Origin: Gonocerus acuteangulatus
Lineage: Eukaryota > Arthropoda > Insecta > Hemiptera > Coreidae
Assembly (NCBI GenBank): GCA_946811695.1
Contig: OX328125.1
Location: 96,918,260 to 96,982,259, forward strand
Reading direction: 5' to 3'
Length of the DNA stretch: 64,000 bases
Part shown: positions 11,735-22,425 of the stretch, one piece after another
Layout: the number at the start of each line of letters is the position of its first letter
Position numbering within the stretch: position 1 is the stretch's first letter
Program-made: the position numbers and the translations under genes
Notes under the pieces: generated by a model
What the model saw: the letters and a program-made list of their open reading frames with translations, nothing else
Database searches by the model: none
Told to the model about the DNA's origin: nothing

Positions 11735-12040
11735 TTCCTAGTGGCTGATACAGATATAGATAGTACCTTAATATATCTTCAAGTACAGGATCATATGTTC
11801 TCATATGAAGGTCTCGAAGACAGGTTAATCAAATTAAATTTTTATCCCATAAAATAATTTCATATTTATAATAGTTTAAAGTTAAAATTTGTTTAATCAT
11901 TTTAATTCTTAAAATACCTTTATTTTAAATGAATGAATCCCTTATTCAAATAAGGTAATTCACAATATACTTCTGGTTTCTTAGAAAAACTTACCTCAGT
12001 GTGTTTATTGTCCACCAGAGTAGGGCATTATTGAATAAAT
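11735..12040 (+). pseudogene. LINE 3' end, same family as 25526-27905
   Basis: The first bases encode a version of the YIDSILTYLQSTGLY C-terminus. The following non-coding sequence then parallels the 3' UTR of the LINE at 27668-27890 block for block (ATATGAAGGTC, AGACAG, TTATCCCAT, TTAAAATTTC, GGTTTCTTAGAA, GTGTTTATTGTCCAC). 5'-truncated retrotransposon copy. Confidence 0.75.
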
Positions 12041-12260
12041 GTTTTATTCAATAATCATTCAAATAAAGTGTTATTGAATTAGAATTTATTCATTGATTAA
12101 TTTATTCATCCACTGATTGATTTTTATTCAATGAATAACAGGGTTGGCTCATTATTCAATCATTTTTTATTGGATAATAATTCATTCATTTATTCAGTTA
12201 CTCATTGACTGATTTTTTTTTATTCAATGAATAAATAATTATTTTTCATTCATTATTTTT
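12030..12260. repeat. Degenerate ATTCAATGAATAA inverted-repeat tract
   Basis: TTATTCAATGAATAA and close variants (TTATTCATTGAATAA-type palindromes) recur about six times in 230 bp. It could be decayed low-complexity DNA or the remains of a palindromic MITE. The following 12260-12900 is AT-rich and shows nothing recognisable. Confidence 0.5.
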
Positions 12261-12905
12261 ATACATTTAAAATAATGTGTTACGTAGAACAACAAACTCA
12301 GATTCTTTAAGTTCAGTAAACAATATTACTTAAATAAATAATTTTCATTAAAAGTAAGAAACATTTTAATGAACATAGTCATTTTTATTACAAAAGATTG
12401 TTAAAATAAATCACTTGTATTTAATGAAAAATTGCAGTCAAATAAATCAATTTGTTTTATTCGAATAAAAAAAAAAAAAAACTTTCATTCAATAAAAATT
12501 TGTATCCAATAATTCTTCAAAATGGCGGAGGGAATGAAAAGTTTATTAGACTTTTGTTATTCTTCCAAACTAAGAAAAAAAGTTTTTTATTGTTGGTATT
12601 GAGGAAACATACGCAGTTGTACTTAAGTTTCATTTCCTTTATAGAACTTTAGATTCAATTATAGAAGTTGTAATTTTTGATGCGTTTAAATAGCTGCCCG
12701 ATATACATGTGTTCGTACATGTTTGGGGAGGTTCGCGTTTAGTCTCAGTTTGTGTCAGGGTGTTAAGGATAAGGGTTGTATTGAAGTACTGACTAGTTAT
12801 CTGCCCATTCTTCTAAATAAGGTGAGAGTGAGTCAGTCACAGAATGGCCTATCCTTAGCCGGTACAGGACAATTCGAATAAAATTCAATTAGTAATTGTA
12901 AACAG

Positions 12906-12949
12906 AAGGGTTGGCACGCCTGAATTAGGACCGCAGTGCTGCCAACCCT
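12906..12949. other. Inverted repeat, 11-bp arms
   Basis: AAGGGTTGGCA and TGCCAACCCTT flank about 22 bp. Isolated hairpin potential of unknown role. Confidence 0.5.
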
Positions 12950-13084
12950 TCCTGCGATAAATCCATTTCCCTATCTGAGAGGCTTGAAGGGCAAATTAGG
13001 ACCAATCGGAGGGGCGGCTTTCTAACGACCCCCCCCCCCCTCTTGAGCACTTCGATCCAAATTCTAAACCTGATTTCAATAAGC

Positions 13085-13195
13085 TTCGTCACGTCGAATA
13101 TTCTGGTTCTCGTTCAAACATGGAAGTTAAGGAAAATCTGTTGCAGCTAGTGCAGTGGATGGGTGACCGCCTGAGAAGACCACCGTTGGCACCAT
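13085..13195 (+). mobile_element. 5S rRNA-headed SINE fragment, diverged
   Basis: Aligns in order with 5S rRNA: CACGT.GAATA, GGTTCTCGT, GAAGTTAAG, GTGGATGGGTGACCGCCTG and CCGTTGGCA. The middle is diverged and there is no clear shared SINE tail, so it is an old head fragment or a 5S pseudogene. The intact elements at 44030 and 23405 suggest the SINE origin. Confidence 0.65.
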
Positions 13196-13587
13196 ACAAG
13201 AATGCCAATCTGCTACGGCATTAATTTAATAAATCAGTACAATATAGCGTATGCTGACAACACATGGCGATCATTAAAAAAGCTGTCGTTTATTTTACAC
13301 GAAAATATCATATCGCTTGTGGTCTCCAAATGTTGGTTGGTCGCAGATGCTCATAAAAAAAATAAAAAATACTTATATCAAACAGTAAAGTAAATTAATA
13401 GCTGTATGAAATAAATTTGCAATTTATCACAATAAATGAATAACTGTTTTTAAATTCTTAAATTCGATTTTTACGATAAATATAAATTTTATTTAGAGGA
13501 AAAATAGTTTGTTTTTTTTTATTTATTTATTTGATTTTGAATGCATTTTTCGATTTTTAAAAATAAGAAACTTAAAATGTTGTAGTA

Positions 13588-13941
13588 TCGGGCTGTCCCG
13601 TATGAAATGTCAGTTTTGGACTTGCTGATTTCCTTCAAATGTCTTGAAACTGTCGTGGATCCTACTCCGAGTTCTTTGGCATATTCCCTAGTGCTTTTTG
13701 AGGGACAAGCTTCAACCCTTTCTTTCAGGTGGTCATTGTCAAGCTTGGTTTCTGGCCTTCCTCGCTCCTCGTTGTCGAGGTCAAAATTTCCACTTCGAAA
13801 CCTGGAAAACCACCGGTAAACAGTTCGTTCATTCACCGTTCCCTCCCCGAACGACGTGTTAATGTTAATACATGCCTCAGCAGCGCTATGACCGAGCTTA
13901 AATTTATAAAGAAAAATAGTACGAATTTCCGTTGAAGTCAT
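13588..13941 (-). CDS. Truncated mariner transposase, DNA-binding domain only
   Basis: Opens with MTSTEIRTIFLYKFKLGHSA at 13941 and stays open to the element end, where the TIR itself encodes TDISYGTA. Residues 1-50 look like the first helix-turn-helix (GHSAAEACININ, FGEGTVNERTVYRWFSRFRS). RGRPETK near 60-66 is the AT-hook-like linker, and about 70-105 (ACPSKSTREYAKELGVGSTT, VSRHLKEI) is the second helix-turn-helix. Full mariner transposases are about 345 residues with a DD34D triad, none of which is present. The frame has no stop before the TIR and runs into flanking DNA. If expressed it could bind mariner ends without cutting; that is inference. Confidence 0.75.
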
Positions 13942-14132
13942 AATTTAAGTTTTATTTATTTCTCAGAGGATAGTTCTCACAACACAGTACACAAGTTACT
14001 GATTAAATAATAGGAATAAAAGAGCTTTAATTCTATATGAATAACAATGATGGTTGTAAATAATGAAATAAAAAAGGGAAAGGATTAAATCGCAAAGTAA
14101 ACAAAACTGACATTTCATACGGTACAGCCTGA
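13588..14132 (-). mobile_element. Mariner internal-deletion derivative, 545 bp
   Basis: Terminal inverted repeats of about 30 bp (CTGTCCCGTATGAAATGTCA at the left, TGACATTTCATACGGTACAG at the right, two mismatches) are bounded by TA at 13586-13587 and 14133-14134. The transposase gene starts inward from the right end and joins the left TIR after the second helix-turn-helix, so the whole DDD catalytic part is deleted. A sister copy with the same junction lies at 36975-38367. Confidence 0.9.
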
Positions 14133-14434
14133 TATAATTAAAAAATTAACATATACATTAATTATAAATAAATTCTATAAAACTTGAAAAATGGAATTAA
14201 CCCCAAAAAAACTATAAAATTCAAAGTAAAAAAATGTCCGTCACTCACTAGCTTCGATGCGGTTACTTTACGCCACATTCTTGAAGGAATTCTTCAAATA
14301 ACCTGTATATTTACAAATTAAACCTGAATAAATTTGCCGCTTATTAAATTTGAAATGAGCAGCTGACTGTTCCATATCAAATATAACTGGTTCCACCTCC
14401 TGGATGTAGACATTTCCATACGGATACATTTTTT

Positions 14435-14472
14435 GCAGATGAAGGCTAAAAACTAAGGCCGAAACGTTGGTG
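14435..14472 (+). ncRNA. Decayed hammerhead-like motif (Penelope type)
   Basis: CAGATGA, then GGC...GGCC as a stem with a short loop, then GAAACGTTGG. The second box and the palindromic ACGT stem III match the Penelope/retrozyme hammerhead pattern, but the first box is CAGATGA and not CTGATGA, which should inactivate it. Related to the motif at 63561-63599. Confidence 0.4.
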
Positions 14473-14520
14473 ATTTTAACTCATTTTTATCTTTTTAACC
14501 GAACCCTGATATTTATAATT

Positions 14521-15126
14521 TACTAGCTGTAGCCCAGTGTGCCATGCTACACCAACTTTCTACGTATGACTCTCCCCGTATCTACCTGTATATCCAGGTA
14601 CGTCAAAATCGGTCAAACGGTGTGAATTTGTTTGTATCTGTCTAGTAATTCGTGAATCAGCCAACAGAGGCCAGTACCACAGCAATTCATAAAACAGCCG
14701 ACAGAGGCCAGAACCACAGCCTTCTAATAGATAGCTCTTATCAAAGACAGGCCAGCGCTCCATAGTTAGACAGTGACTGTTGATATAATATTGAAATAAA
14801 CTGCATTACATGATTATATAATGATGTAAAGTCATCAATGAGTTCGAGTTATTCTAATTATGAAGAACATCAACAAATAAATTTGAGACATTATTGAAAA
14901 TGGTTGTCAAAATCTGAATGGTTCAGTGTAGCCAATTTTTTTTAACAAAACTTTTGACCAAATTTTTAAAATTTGACTATTTTGACCTAGCCTAGGAGAT
15001 TTCCCGTATCAAGACGTACCTGTGTGCCATGTTTGGTCAAAATCGATCAAACGGTGTAGATTTGTATAAGGAACAAACAGACAAACGGCCAAACAGACAG
15101 ACACGTGATTTTTATATATATAGATA
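14521..15126 (+). mobile_element. Unclassified retroposon-like repeat (ACTAGCTG head)
   Basis: Starts TACTAGCTGTAGCCCAGTGT and ends in GATTTTTATATATATAGATA. Inside, CCAGGTACGTCAAAATCGGTC and GTCAAAATCGATCAAACGGT repeat an AATCGGTCAAACGGTGT block twice. The ACTAGCTG opening followed by TTTGGTCAAAATCG and ACAAACAGACAAAC is a common insect repeat pattern. No coding region. A related head is at 43133. Confidence 0.55.
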
Positions 15127-15224
15127 AGTACATTGCATAAGATGTGAGACGTTTTTATTTATTTAATTTATTTAAATTTTAACGTCTATTATAATAACCT
15201 AAGAATTTTAGGACGGGTTATCTA

Positions 15225-15368
15225 TAACCACCCGTTTCTATCCAGGATAGGGCTGATGCCTTTTCTTTTTTCTAAAGAAAAGCCACCACCTAGTGGGAAG
15301 GGATCCCACGACCCTTGGCACGGAGTGTTATGTGCTGACGCCTTAACACTCACGGCCACCAGGGCTCC
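15225..15368 (-). mobile_element. Class-II-tRNA-headed SINE, copy 2
   Basis: Minus strand: GGAGCCCTGGTGGCCGTGAG, TGTTAAGGCGTCAGCACATA, GGGTCGTGGGATCCC (box B eroded), then the same A-rich body and ATCCTGGATAG end as the copy at 11319-11481. GACGTTAAAATTT follows on the minus strand. CGTTTTTA near both ends may be the target duplication. From 15369 to 16265 I see no recognisable feature. Confidence 0.75.
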
Positions 15369-16265
15369 GTTTTTAATTGTAATATATTTCAATTTTAATA
15401 TAGTAACAAACATTTAAATTTTTCTGTTCTTACACTACAAAAAAGTCTAAAATAATATTTACAGTTGTAAAATGATAAATATTAAGTATGATTTTAAAAA
15501 GTTAATATTCATATATAATATAATAGATAAACAGTTAATCGAGAAATATCGTCACGCCTTAAACCCAACTAAAAAAAAAAGTTAATCGATTTAGTAAACT
15601 GTATAAAAGGATCGGCTTCGATTTGAATGAAACATTGCACAACAAGCTAAAATTATTTGTATAAATGAAAATAGTTCTAAGCTGCCTGAACACTAAGGTT
15701 AATATTAGACTTATGTATATTGCTAATATTTCACAAATACACGCCTATTTTAAATGAATTTAAAGGATACGGCTACTTTAGTAACCCATAAAAAATGAAG
15801 GATACTATTAGAAAATAGCCACATAACCCAAGTATAATTTATAAAAACCCTTGAATATTCTAGACATAGTTATCCAATTCTTTCTAAGTCTAAAAAGTGT
15901 ATTTTTCTCTATTTTTACTTTTGCTTCGATTGATTGTTTTCCAGCTGGGCTCAAGGATTTTGTCCTGACATTGGCGTTGGAAGTAAATATAAATATTGGC
16001 CTTGAGTAAATACCGTTTTCTACTTCATCGGAAATTACAATCATTCGATTAATGAGAAGCAATATTTCAAGAGTGCTGAAAGCTCAAACATTTTATTCAA
16101 AAGGCATTATTATCTTTTCGATTATGGCCGACTATTTGTTCTGCTTATCGACAAAAAGGAGTAATGAATTCGTCCGAAATTAGATTCACAGAGGATATGC
16201 TATATGGATTTATGGATCGTTCAGAGGAGGAAAAACATTTTAGACACATAGTTATATCTATCTCG

Positions 16266-16267
16266 CT

Positions 16268-16323
<56 letters not shown>
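16266..16323. repeat. (TA)n microsatellite
   Basis: About 57 bp of pure TA, followed by a short GT run. Reading frames across it are artefacts. Confidence 0.95.
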
Positions 16324-16326
<3 letters not shown>

Positions 16327-16338
16327 TGTGTGTGTATA

Positions 16339-17462
16339 CAGGGTGGCCCAAAGTAGTGTTAAAGCTTCAAGGTCCATATAGGAAATTCGATTCTGAGCAT
16401 AAACGTTCCTATCAGAATGGGTCCGGAAAGTCTTTCTGGAGTCGCTGGAGGTAAAGAAAAATACTAAAACCTCGTTTTCAGACTCCTAATCCCGGTATTT
16501 CTTAAGATGTGGTCATACAGAAAAATAAATGGATGTTGTTGGCCACTAAATTCTGCCCAATGTGATGCAAAAGAATATATTATTGTACTAGTGACACAAC
16601 TCAAAAATTGGTGTTTTTCAGTTATGGCTATGAAAGGCATGGTAAATATCGCTTTATCAACCATCAAAACTGTATTTACCTTGCTAAAGAGCTTGTACAC
16701 CAGAAGACACTTGTGTCACCCTTCCTGCTCCAATGAAATACCCCCTACATAGGCAAGAGTGACACATTTTCATGAGTTTTATTTTGCGTAGTGTCACTTT
16801 AGAAATACTAGTGCGATGTCTCATCGAGGGATCTCGTGATTTGTTTGGTCTATCGTTAAAAATTAGTCATAGTCCAGCATTTGGCGATTCCATCATTCTA
16901 ATGTCCGCCATCATTCTAATTCACTCATGCATCTTAAACAATTTCTTAATCCACAAGACTCTGTAAATGCTTCCTGGAGCTGCTGGAATATAAACGCCAC
17001 GTTTTTCCGACGTTATTTAATTAAAGATAGACCCACCGAGGGGTCTCCCGTGGTCTAATGGCTAGCGCCTTAGATTCATGAGCGGGAGATAGTGGGTTCG
17101 ATCCCCACCGGGGGCAGGAGTTTTCTCATCCCACGGCTCGTTGGGAAAATTGCTAGCTGCACCTTGGATGTCGCCTAGTTGTTGAAACGCCGTAAAAAAT
17201 AAATAAAACAAAACAGGTAGACCCAACGAATCTCCATATCCCGTGATGCAAAATTAGATTCCTTGGTACGAAATTAGTGGTGTACAACATTAATTTGAAG
17301 CTTTTGTCTCTAATAAAAATAGTTGATAAGTTATGGCCATTTAAATCTTGAAAAAGCAGCTGGTTTTAGCAGGTTGTTTTAGTTCTAGCGCCTCTAGGAA
17401 GCATTTCAATACCCATGTTGATAATTACCTTGAAGTTTAAACACTACTTTGGGGACACCCTG
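16339..17462. mobile_element. TA-flanked TIR transposon, CAGGGTG family
   Basis: Left end CAGGGTGGCCCAAAGTAGTG and right end CACTACTTTGGGGACACCCT(G) form inverted repeats of about 36 bp, bounded by TA at 16337-16338 and 17463-17464. CAGGGTG(T/G)CCC termini are frequent in arthropod cut-and-paste elements. Internal frames (for example 16507-16752) show no transposase motif I recognise, so it looks non-autonomous. A SINE is nested at 17040-17217. Confidence 0.8.
17040..17217 (+). mobile_element. tRNA-headed SINE nested in the CAGGGTG element
   Basis: Head GGGTCTCCCGTGGTCTAATG, box B GGGTTCGATCCCC, body CTCATCCCACGGCTCGTTGG, tail GTTGTTGAAACGCCGTA followed by an AAATAAATAAAAC end. Target duplication TAGACCCA(C/A)CGA at 17028-17039 and 17218-17229. 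Same family as 7828-8020. Confidence 0.9.
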
Positions 17463-17974
17463 TATACTTATATATATGTTTGTATGTGTGTGTGTTTGTA
17501 TTAACAAAAATCTTTCCCCATTATCAGTAGTTACAAAAAACGAACCTGAATTATAATCAGACTCTTCACTGAAAGTCTATCTACGCCTTCTCCCCATAGG
17601 TTCACTGTTAAAAGGTTAACACAAGTATATACCCACTTTCGGTATGACGAATAATTAATAAAGACTCGACAATCGAGAATCATACGAGTAACAAAGACAC
17701 CATATTAAACCTTTTTTTTTTTGACCTTGTCAATAAGAACGTGGAATGGTTGGATGTCAGCGAAACTGATGTTATTGTAAACAATTTCTCACCTGACTGA
17801 GGACAGCATAAATAATTGATATGTTAAGGCGATTTTTACCAACACACATCGCAATTCCGAAGAGTATGTGAGAAATATTTACGTTTTCAACGTTTGTATT
17901 ATTGTATTTAAATATAGTCTGAGAGCCAGTAATCGCATGTTTCATGAAGTGTTTTATGCACCTTGAAATTTTAC

Positions 17975-18486
17975 TATAATACACCTCTTGGGTTGATAAG
18001 AAGGTCTATGTGTGTTGGATAGACTTATCGTGGAACACCTAGTTACACAGGTACAGATTGTATAGCTGTTCTATCTCTCCGTCTATGAGATGGCCCCGAA
18101 GCTATAATGCACCTCTTGGGTTGATAAGAAGGTAAATATGTGTTGGGTAGACTTATCGTGGAACACCTAGTTACACAGGTAGAGATTGTGTACCTGTTCT
18201 ATCTCTCCGTCTATGAGATGGCCCCGAAGCTATAATGCACCTCTTGGGTTGATAAGAAGGTAAATATGTGTTGGGTAGACTTATCGTGGAACACCTAGTT
18301 ACACAGGTACAGATTGTATAGCTGTTCTATCTCTCCGTCTATGAGATGGCCCCGAAGCTATAATGCACCTCTTGGGTTGATAAGAAGGTAAATATGTGTT
18401 GGGTAGACTTATCGTGGAACACCTAGTTACACAGGTACAGATTGTGTACCTGTTCTATCTCTCCGTCTATGAGATGGCCCCGAAGC
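17975..18486. repeat. 128-bp tandem array, four copies, dimeric pattern
   Basis: Copies begin at 17975, 18103, 18231 and 18359 with TATAATGCACCTCTTGGG and end GGCCCCGAAGC. Copies 1 and 3 share GATTGTATAGCTGTTC; copies 2 and 4 share GATTGTGTACCTGTTC. The last copy is followed by unique sequence to 18937. The 17470-17974 flank shows no feature beyond a short TG run. Confidence 0.9.
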
Positions 18487-18964
18487 TGGACACTGTGACG
18501 AATAGCTTGCTATATAGCCTTGAATCTAGCCGCAGTGTAATTTTCAACATCTCGTCAAACCTCATAACAATATTGCACTCTACGATTGTAGGGTGCAATG
18601 TCGAACAATTTTTGCCGCAATAATGGAACACTACCACCCGTGACAAAATAATTAACAATTAAACACTTACTAACAGAGTAGAAAAACAGAGTAGGAAGTC
18701 ACTTGACATGTATGAACTATGCGCACCATCCAAAAGTATCTCTTGAAAGTAAAACGTTTCACAAAATATGACACAACTTTAGGTATGTATACAAGTGTAA
18801 ATGTGAGCTTGAATATTTCTTCTTTTCATACGCGCGCTTATGTGAGCGAGTGTGCGTTTTTTTGCTGTGAATCACCTTCAGAAAAGAAAATACTAATAAA
18901 TATTAATATTTTATACTGACCCAATCTTCTTCAATCAAGGAAAAACAAATATTTATTAATACAT

Positions 18965-18996
18965 ACATGTTTCACACCTCAGGTGCCTCTTCAGGA
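18965..18996 (-). ncRNA. Hammerhead-like motif, inverted partner
   Basis: On the minus strand: CTGAAGA, GGCACC, TGA loop, GGTGT, GAAACATGTA. It differs from the partner at 19128 by one base in the loop region. Confidence 0.5.
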
Positions 18997-19127
18997 GCTA
19001 AATAACTCGAACTTACAACTTTCACTTCTTTTAAACTAAAACTTACAGCCTAATTGTATTAAGGCGAACCTTCCCGTACAATGGCCACGTCCAATATTGG
19101 TCGTGGCCATTTATAGATTTTTTTGGG

Positions 19128-19160
19128 CCCTGAAGAGGCACCTGTGGTGTGAAACATGTA
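19128..19160 (+). ncRNA. Hammerhead-like motif
   Basis: CTGAAGA (one change from CTGATGA), stem II GCACC/GGTGT with loop TGT, then GAAA and a palindromic ACATGT in the stem III position followed by A. Palindromic stem III is the hallmark of dimeric Penelope hammerheads. The box-1 change may lower or abolish cleavage. Confidence 0.5.
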
Positions 19161-19485
19161 GAGCAAGTACAAATAAAATGAATTAACTCGGTTGATTCTC
19201 TTTTATTGACCTTCCGCCTGAAAAATATTGTATTAATAAATATTTGTTTTTCCTCAAACAAAAGGTACTGTTTGTTCACCAGCCGGAAATCCATTTTTTT
19301 CGGCAAACTTCTCGCGAAAAAAATAATAGATTTTACGGCATTGCCTTTATAGGCTTTCAAGTGCACTTTTTTTTAGGAAATGTGACGTTGTAAATCAAAT
19401 GAAACCATTATTAAGGCCATATCTATAAACATTTTCAAGAAAAAAAAATGGAAAATATAAATTGATTGATAGGTCGAGCTCAAGT

Positions 19486-20115
19486 TATCTTGTGGCAAGT
19501 TTTGCATGTGAATCTGCTAGGGAGGTTCTTCCTAAACCTTCATGCCTTGGCAGCCAGTACATTGTAATGTGCTTGTTATGTGAGTAAATAGTTTTGAAAA
19601 TGTCTATTATTACTGGATGCGTACAGTATCTGTTTGCAAGTGCCTGTAGTGTGCTCAATGAGTCAGTGCGTAGAATCACCTCTCGTCTGTCTGTCCTGGG
19701 AATGTTGTAGAGTTCAGCTGTAAATATGCTACAATTATCATTAAGTCTCTTGGTAATGATTTTGTCATCATGACAGCTGCGGCTCCCACAACATTATCTG
19801 ACTTTGACCCATCAGTGAAGATAAACAGTTTATTAGAGTTACTGAGGTGAAATTCATTAAAATGATTTTGATAAATTAATTTTGAATTAGGATGGTTTTT
19901 ATGAAATGTTGATAATGAAATATTAATATTGAAACTGTTTAATTTCCAAGGAAGGAAAGGAAGAAGGCGTTGAGTAAGTACTTCTAAGTCAGGATTTTTT
20001 AGAATATATTGGATCTCCTTGCATCTAACACTGAAGGGTCTCTGGACCTGAGGTTTGTTTCTGTACTCGTCTATGTATGGGTTATTGGTGTTGATTTGAA
20101 GACACGGAGAGCATC
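19486..20115 (-). pseudogene. RNase H-type LINE fragment, connection plus RNase H
   Basis: Minus-strand frames read INTNNPYIDEYRNKPQVQRP, KLIYQ, FIFTDGSKSDNVVGAAAVM (first RNase H Asp), then after a frameshift near 19700 RTDSLSTLQALANRYC and YWLPRHEGLGRTSLADSHAK. The glycine before the catalytic His is Arg (PRHEG), and the AELYG segment falls at the frame break. About half the residues match the LINE at 25526-27667 in the same order. Truncated at both ends and dead. Confidence 0.85.
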
Positions 20116-20179
20116 CTACAGCTAGATATTTGTCCTATAGCATCATGACTAGATAAGACGTACATAATGTTGTAAAACA

Positions 20180-20680
20180 ACACATAATGAACAAGTGGAA
20201 ACCTGACTGGACAAACAGACAAGACAACAAGTTACGACAGATTAAGCTGACAATAGGAGCCTGGAGTTCCAGTATTGGACATTCACACTTGACACATTCA
20301 TATTTGATGACAAAACAGGACAAACCGAACTGTAGACTGACAAACACCTACTTACAGACTACAGAGAAACAGAAAACATTGACTTACCGAATGATTTACA
20401 GAAATGTTGCACATAGAAATAAATTCCAACTTTTTTAATATGTTGTAATTTAAAAATTAAAACGTTTATATATTTCTTTATTTCAATTTATTTATTTTTT
20501 TTACAAAACTTATAAATTCTCTTCAATTTCTATAAATTATTTTCCAAATTATGCATTCTTTTTATTTTATATTTGTATGTGTATATGGTTCTATATAATA
20601 GGTTAGATGGTAACTCACAAGTTGACTTAAAGAGCTAATACCACGCTCTGAGCTCTCAATAAATAAATAAACTTTATTTT
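20180..20680 (+). pseudogene. LINE C-terminal fragment with 3' UTR and tail
   Basis: The plus frame has NKLRQIKLTIGAWSSS, IGHSHLTHSYLMTKQDKPNC (an internal deletion removes part of NRRDEVVLxRLR and the second Cys) and later degenerates. It lies head-to-head with the minus-strand fragment 19486-20115. The 3' UTR ends in a perfect 6-bp hairpin AGAGCT...AGCTCT at 20631-20656 and then AATAAATAAATAA. Confidence 0.7.
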
Positions 20681-20689
20681 ATTTAAATT

Positions 20690-21165
20690 AGTTTGTTTAA
20701 CATTTGGTATTTTCATAAACAGAAACACGTATTTCCGGTTATACAAAATGATTATATATTTATAGTTAATTTCGAATATTAAAAAGTTCTATTACAAAAG
20801 CGACTCAATTTTTATGGACGTCTCAATTGCCTTCAAGCATATTATAATTCATAAGTAATTCTCAATGGTGTAAAATAATTCATAAAAACAGTTGATCTTC
20901 TAGATCTTTAAAATACAGTTTAAAATTATTAATGATAATCTTTTACTGAAAGGTAGCAATTTAAATATCGATCACAAGAACATGTTACCCATAAAAACTT
21001 TTCTGTTAAAAATGCAAAACATTTGCTACAAGCTCTGCATTTCATTGAGTTAAAAACTAGTTCGGGAAATTGAATTCATTAAACATTCACCTTATACAGT
21101 CCTAGCCAAACACCTCCAATTTCTGGCTATTTCTGTTCTCACGAATCATTTTTTTTTTCTCTCTT
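20690..21165. other. No recognised feature
   Basis: AT-rich, no frame, repeat or RNA that I can support. Confidence 0.6.
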
Positions 21166-21169
21166 TTAG

Positions 21170-21323
21170 CGCGGTTCCTCCCTCCCCCATAGGGAGGAAC
21201 CCCGCTTATAGGGTTGATACAATGAAACAATCCGGAAGTGCCGACTAGAAAATTTCGCGTTTCAGAACCCCTAGAGACCGAAAATAACGGTGGTTCAAAT
21301 TTGTATATATATATATATGTATA

Positions 21324-21408
<85 letters not shown>

Positions 21409-22425
21409 CTGTTCGGTCATTTCTGGCTTCCCTGATGGTCCGATTTTGATGAAATTTGGTACAAAAATCTGTTGTCCAATTTGAAAGGTCAAGTTCGTTA
21501 ACCAGCAAAATCCGCCCACTGGAATATGGCGTTTGGGGCGAAATTCGCGCAGAAAAAATCGTAACGCTTACGTTTTTGAGTTCATAAGCTTGTAAGTACT
21601 CTTTTTATAGGCTTCTTGGGCTAAAAAAACGAATGAAACCATTTTCAAGGCGATAGCTTTAACCGTTGTCGAGAAAATTGGAGAAATAGTTTTTGAATTC
21701 CGTTTTTGGTTTGGGTACTTAGAATCACGGGATTCAGTTGAAACATTATCTGCATGTTCTAATTTCATTAAAACTAATATGTTGAAAGTTATGTTACGTT
21801 TGGAGTTAAGGAAGGGTTAGAATAAAATATTTTATGAACAGACATGAAAAGTTTTGGTAACTTTGTATACTTTCCTTAATATCTCGAGAAAGGTTGAGAA
21901 TCTTGGGAAACGGAAGATAACCATTAGAAAGCTCACTAAATGCTCTACAAAAATGATTCTGATGAAAGTTTTGATTAGGCGATGTCAATCGGAGAAATAA
22001 GTGCTTAAAACTTTAAAGTAATTGATTTCGCTTATTCGAACTGTTCTTTTTGTCTGTTTTTTATTCCTTGCTATTTTTAAATTGCTTATAGTCAGATAAT
22101 GTATTTGACAATAAAACAGATTAAGTAAAATAAGAAGATCAATTTATTGTTAGAAATGTAGCGTTCAAAGAGAGAGATCCCAAGGCTTTCCAAATGCCTC
22201 TGAGCGGAGGCCTTTCTGCCCGACTTATGGTATAGCTGACCCATACAGGTAAGATTGTAAGTCAAGACCTTTCAAGACTGGTTTGTTTGAGATTTCATTT
22301 GGATAGCTGTTTCGCTATTGATCTAAACAAAGTAATAACTGTTTCTATTCTATACCTTCATAAACACTAGAGATAAGAACGGAACCGCGCTAAGATGACG
22401 CAGTTCCTGCGAATCGGACTTTTTT
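21170..22425 (+). mobile_element. Rep-A family copy (noncoding, hairpin head)
   Basis: Opens with AGCGCGGTTCCTCCCTCCCC and its complement AGGGAGGAACCCCGCT, an 11-bp perfect hairpin arm extended to about 15 bp with one mismatch. A (TA)n block follows at 21302-21403, then GTCCGATTTTGATGAAATTT, CGAGAAAATTGGA, AATATCTCGAGAAAGGTTGA and CGATGTCAATCGGAGAAATA. It closes near AACCGCGCTAAGATGACGCA followed by a T-run. No coding capacity. Copies at 8540, 36697, 50236 and 52305 share this order. Confidence 0.85.
21302..21403. repeat. (TA)n microsatellite inside Rep-A
   Basis: About 100 bp of TA with a few G/T interruptions, at the same internal position as TA tracts in the Rep-A copies at 50236 and 52305. 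Confidence 0.95.

Larger units (their letters stand above)
18938..19254. mobile_element. Inverted pair of Penelope-type terminal pieces with hammerhead-like motifs
   Basis: A 25-bp sequence at 18938-18962 recurs perfectly but inverted at 19230-19254. Just inside each lies a hammerhead-like motif, on the minus strand at 18965-18996 and on the plus strand at 19128-19160. Each reads CTGAAGA, GGCACC, a 3-nt loop, GGTGT and GAAACATGT. Between them, 19081-19110 is a near-perfect 30-bp palindrome (ATGGCCACG ... CGTGGCCAT). Inverted terminal copies are known for Penelope-like elements. No RT or GIY-YIG coding remains. Confidence 0.6.

Noticed and set aside
16145..16454. Ile/Tyr repeat ORFs across TA tracts (also 21238, 23299, 50306)
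   Set aside because: (TA)n reads as IYIYIY in every direction; no conserved sequence outside the tract.
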